Positions 62,921 to 64,000 of a DNA stretch of 64,000 bases are shown in pieces. The translations under genes and the position numbers were made by a program. Location: NCBI GenBank assembly GCA_021738565.1, contig JAIPBT010000013.1:1-64000 (forward strand), in the 5' to 3' direction. The DNA is from Bacteroidales bacterium (lineage in GTDB: Bacteria; Bacteroidota; Bacteroidia; Bacteroidales; GCA-2748055). The notes beneath the pieces are model-generated. The model did no database searches. It was not told where the DNA came from and saw nothing but the letters and a program-made list of their open reading frames with translations. The stretch's first letter is position 1, and every line of letters starts with the position of its first letter.

Positions 62921-64000
62921 ATGAAGGGAAAATTAAATGTCTACATAATACTGTTGTCATTGGTATCATTGAGTGCAAGCGGACAATTGAGGACATATTT
63001 ATCAATTGAAACAGGTCCTGTTGCAGATATTATTAATGTAAAGGACCCAGGCAATTATTTAAGTCCTGCTTTCGCCCGGGGAAGCATAACAGGAGTATCC
63101 GTTAGCCAGGAAATAATAGAGGATCTATCAATCGAATCGGGCATATATTTTCATACGTATAAAACCGGAATTAATTTTTCTGACAAAAGGTCCCATCAGC
63201 CTGATCTGGAAAATTTCAGAAGTGCACTTGTCCCCATAAGGATTTCATACCGGATCACAAATAGCAGACTCCTTTTCAGTATTACTCCGCGTCTTGGTTA
63301 CATGCATGGATTTATACAGGGACAACCTGCCATGCATGACTTTTCATCGCATATTTCTGTAAATAACAATACAACCTTCAGGTACGAACAAACCGATCAT
63401 TTACCGATCGTAAACCAAATACGGCTTATTGAGGCAGGAGCATCAATCGTCTATCGCTTCAATAACCAATGGCAGGTCTCATTGGCTGTTTCGCATTTCA
63501 TTGGACTGACCGAGATAAAATTTTCCGCCATTGATTATTTTTTATCCGGCAATTCATTTGAAGCAATATACAGCAATGAAGGTGATCGCATCCAATCATT
63601 ACTTTCCTTACAGGTTCCCTTAAGCAACGTTTGGGAAAACAAAAGTTCCAGGCTGCAAAAAAGAATTGAAAATTCAAGGTTCCCCAGGCAACGAATCAAC
63701 AACCGGCTAAAGTGGTATTTTGGAGGCAATGTTGCTGCTTTGTGGAGATCTTTTTATACATCCAATCCCGCCATTGGACCCTATCCGTCTGAAGAGAGGG
63801 GTATATTCAGGTATGCGAATTTATATACCGGTGGTTATGCAGGATTGATACTTGAAAATAATTTCGGCGCTGATATCGGAGCATACTACCAAAGATCCAG
63901 CACTTTCTTTTCGATTATCTTTGATGAACAGAACGAGCAAATTACCCGGACCAGTGCACCTTATTTTATTGAAATTCCACTGACATTGAGGTATTTCCAC
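62921..64000 (+). CDS. Outer-membrane beta-barrel protein, partial (3' end outside)
   Basis: An open frame of 360 codons from ATG 62921 to the window end. Signal peptide MKGKLNVYIILLSLVSLSAS followed by GQ. The mature part shows barrel-like alternation: RTYLSIETGPVADII, SIESGIYFHTYKTGINF, RSALVPIRISYRI, LLFSITPRLGYMHGF, WQVSLAVSHFIGL. Near the window end it reads YFIEIPLTLRYFH, a strand seen in porin-like proteins of Bacteroidetes. Function unknown. No stop is reached, so the total length is unknown. Confidence 0.8.
   Translation, partial: MKGKLNVYIILLSLVSLSASGQLRTYLSIETGPVADIINVKDPGNYLSPAFARGSITGVSVSQEIIEDLSIESGIYFHTYKTGINFSDKRSHQPDLENFRSALVPIRISYRITNSRLLFSITPRLGYMHGFIQGQPAMHDFSSHISVNNNTTFRYEQTDHLPIVNQIRLIEAGASIVYRFNNQWQVSLAVSHFIGLTEIKFSAIDYFLSGNSFEAIYSNEGDRIQSLLSLQVPLSNVWENKSSRLQKRIENSRFPRQRINNRLKWYFGGNVAALWRSFYTSNPAIGPYPSEERGIFRYANLYTGGYAGLILENNFGADIGAYYQRSSTFFSIIFDEQNEQITRTSAPYFIEIPLTLRYFH

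Overview
The window looks like a chromosomal segment of a Bacteroidetes bacterium, probably a Bacteroidales/Marinilabiliales-type marine or sediment carbohydrate degrader. The reasons are a subtilase with a type IX secretion C-terminal sorting domain, a TonB-dependent receptor with a carboxypeptidase-like N-terminal domain, TAnnTTTG-type promoter candidates, almost no Shine-Dalgarno sequences, a long type II-C-like Cas9 with a GTTGTGG-type CRISPR repeat, and a moderate to low G+C content.

Layout. 1-2927: a secreted GH5-GH43 polysaccharide-degrading enzyme whose 3' end seems to be interrupted by a group II intron running off the window. 2928-13546: a defence region with a MazF/PemK-type toxin and its antitoxin, an AbiEi/AbiEii pair, a CRISPR array of 23 identical 36-nt repeats, and a cas9-cas1-cas2 operon with a divergent tracrRNA. 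13597-18160: a gene-poor mosaic between related direct repeats. It holds a class II Fic protein with two tandem palindromic operators, a cassette-like unknown gene, IS21-end and DUF4143 remnants, hairpin arrays, two intact tRNAs (Met-CAT, Gly-CCC) and decayed tRNA copies.

18213-36454 is ordinary metabolism: a sugar-acid operon (MFS permease, PH-domain membrane protein, enolase-superfamily enzyme), a DHA2-type exporter, and a tightly overlapping operon from an LptF/G permease through two glycosyltransferases to ribBA and fmt. These are followed by a LysM glucosaminidase, ppc, cdd, an RluA-type pseudouridine synthase and panB. 36728-47365 carries dnaK, a MORN-like protein, the sorted subtilase, xseA-xseB, a peptide-binding lipoprotein and a large hybrid-type sensor kinase. 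47735-56796 carries a TonB receptor behind a TPP riboswitch (thiamine uptake), a beta-helix lipoprotein, an EEP-family nuclease, a CCA-adding-type enzyme, an amidohydrolase and a beta-barrel protein. 56922-62532 is an efflux module: TolC and HlyD on one strand and a divergent NtrC-type regulator with an NtrY-like kinase. A palindrome and a -24/-12-like element sit in the expected places for sigma-54 control. The window ends inside a beta-barrel gene.

The most unusual layer is not a gene. Several families of small palindromes recur only in the accessory parts, mostly as 15-mers with perfect 6-bp arms around 3 nt. They form modular arrays joined by CCTRACG or GAGCTC/TTTCACGAA linkers, sit beside a GIY-YIG nuclease remnant, and are embedded in a decayed tRNA-Gly copy. 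Several accessory genes are bracketed by structured or repeated non-coding DNA, which suggests cassette-like mobility.
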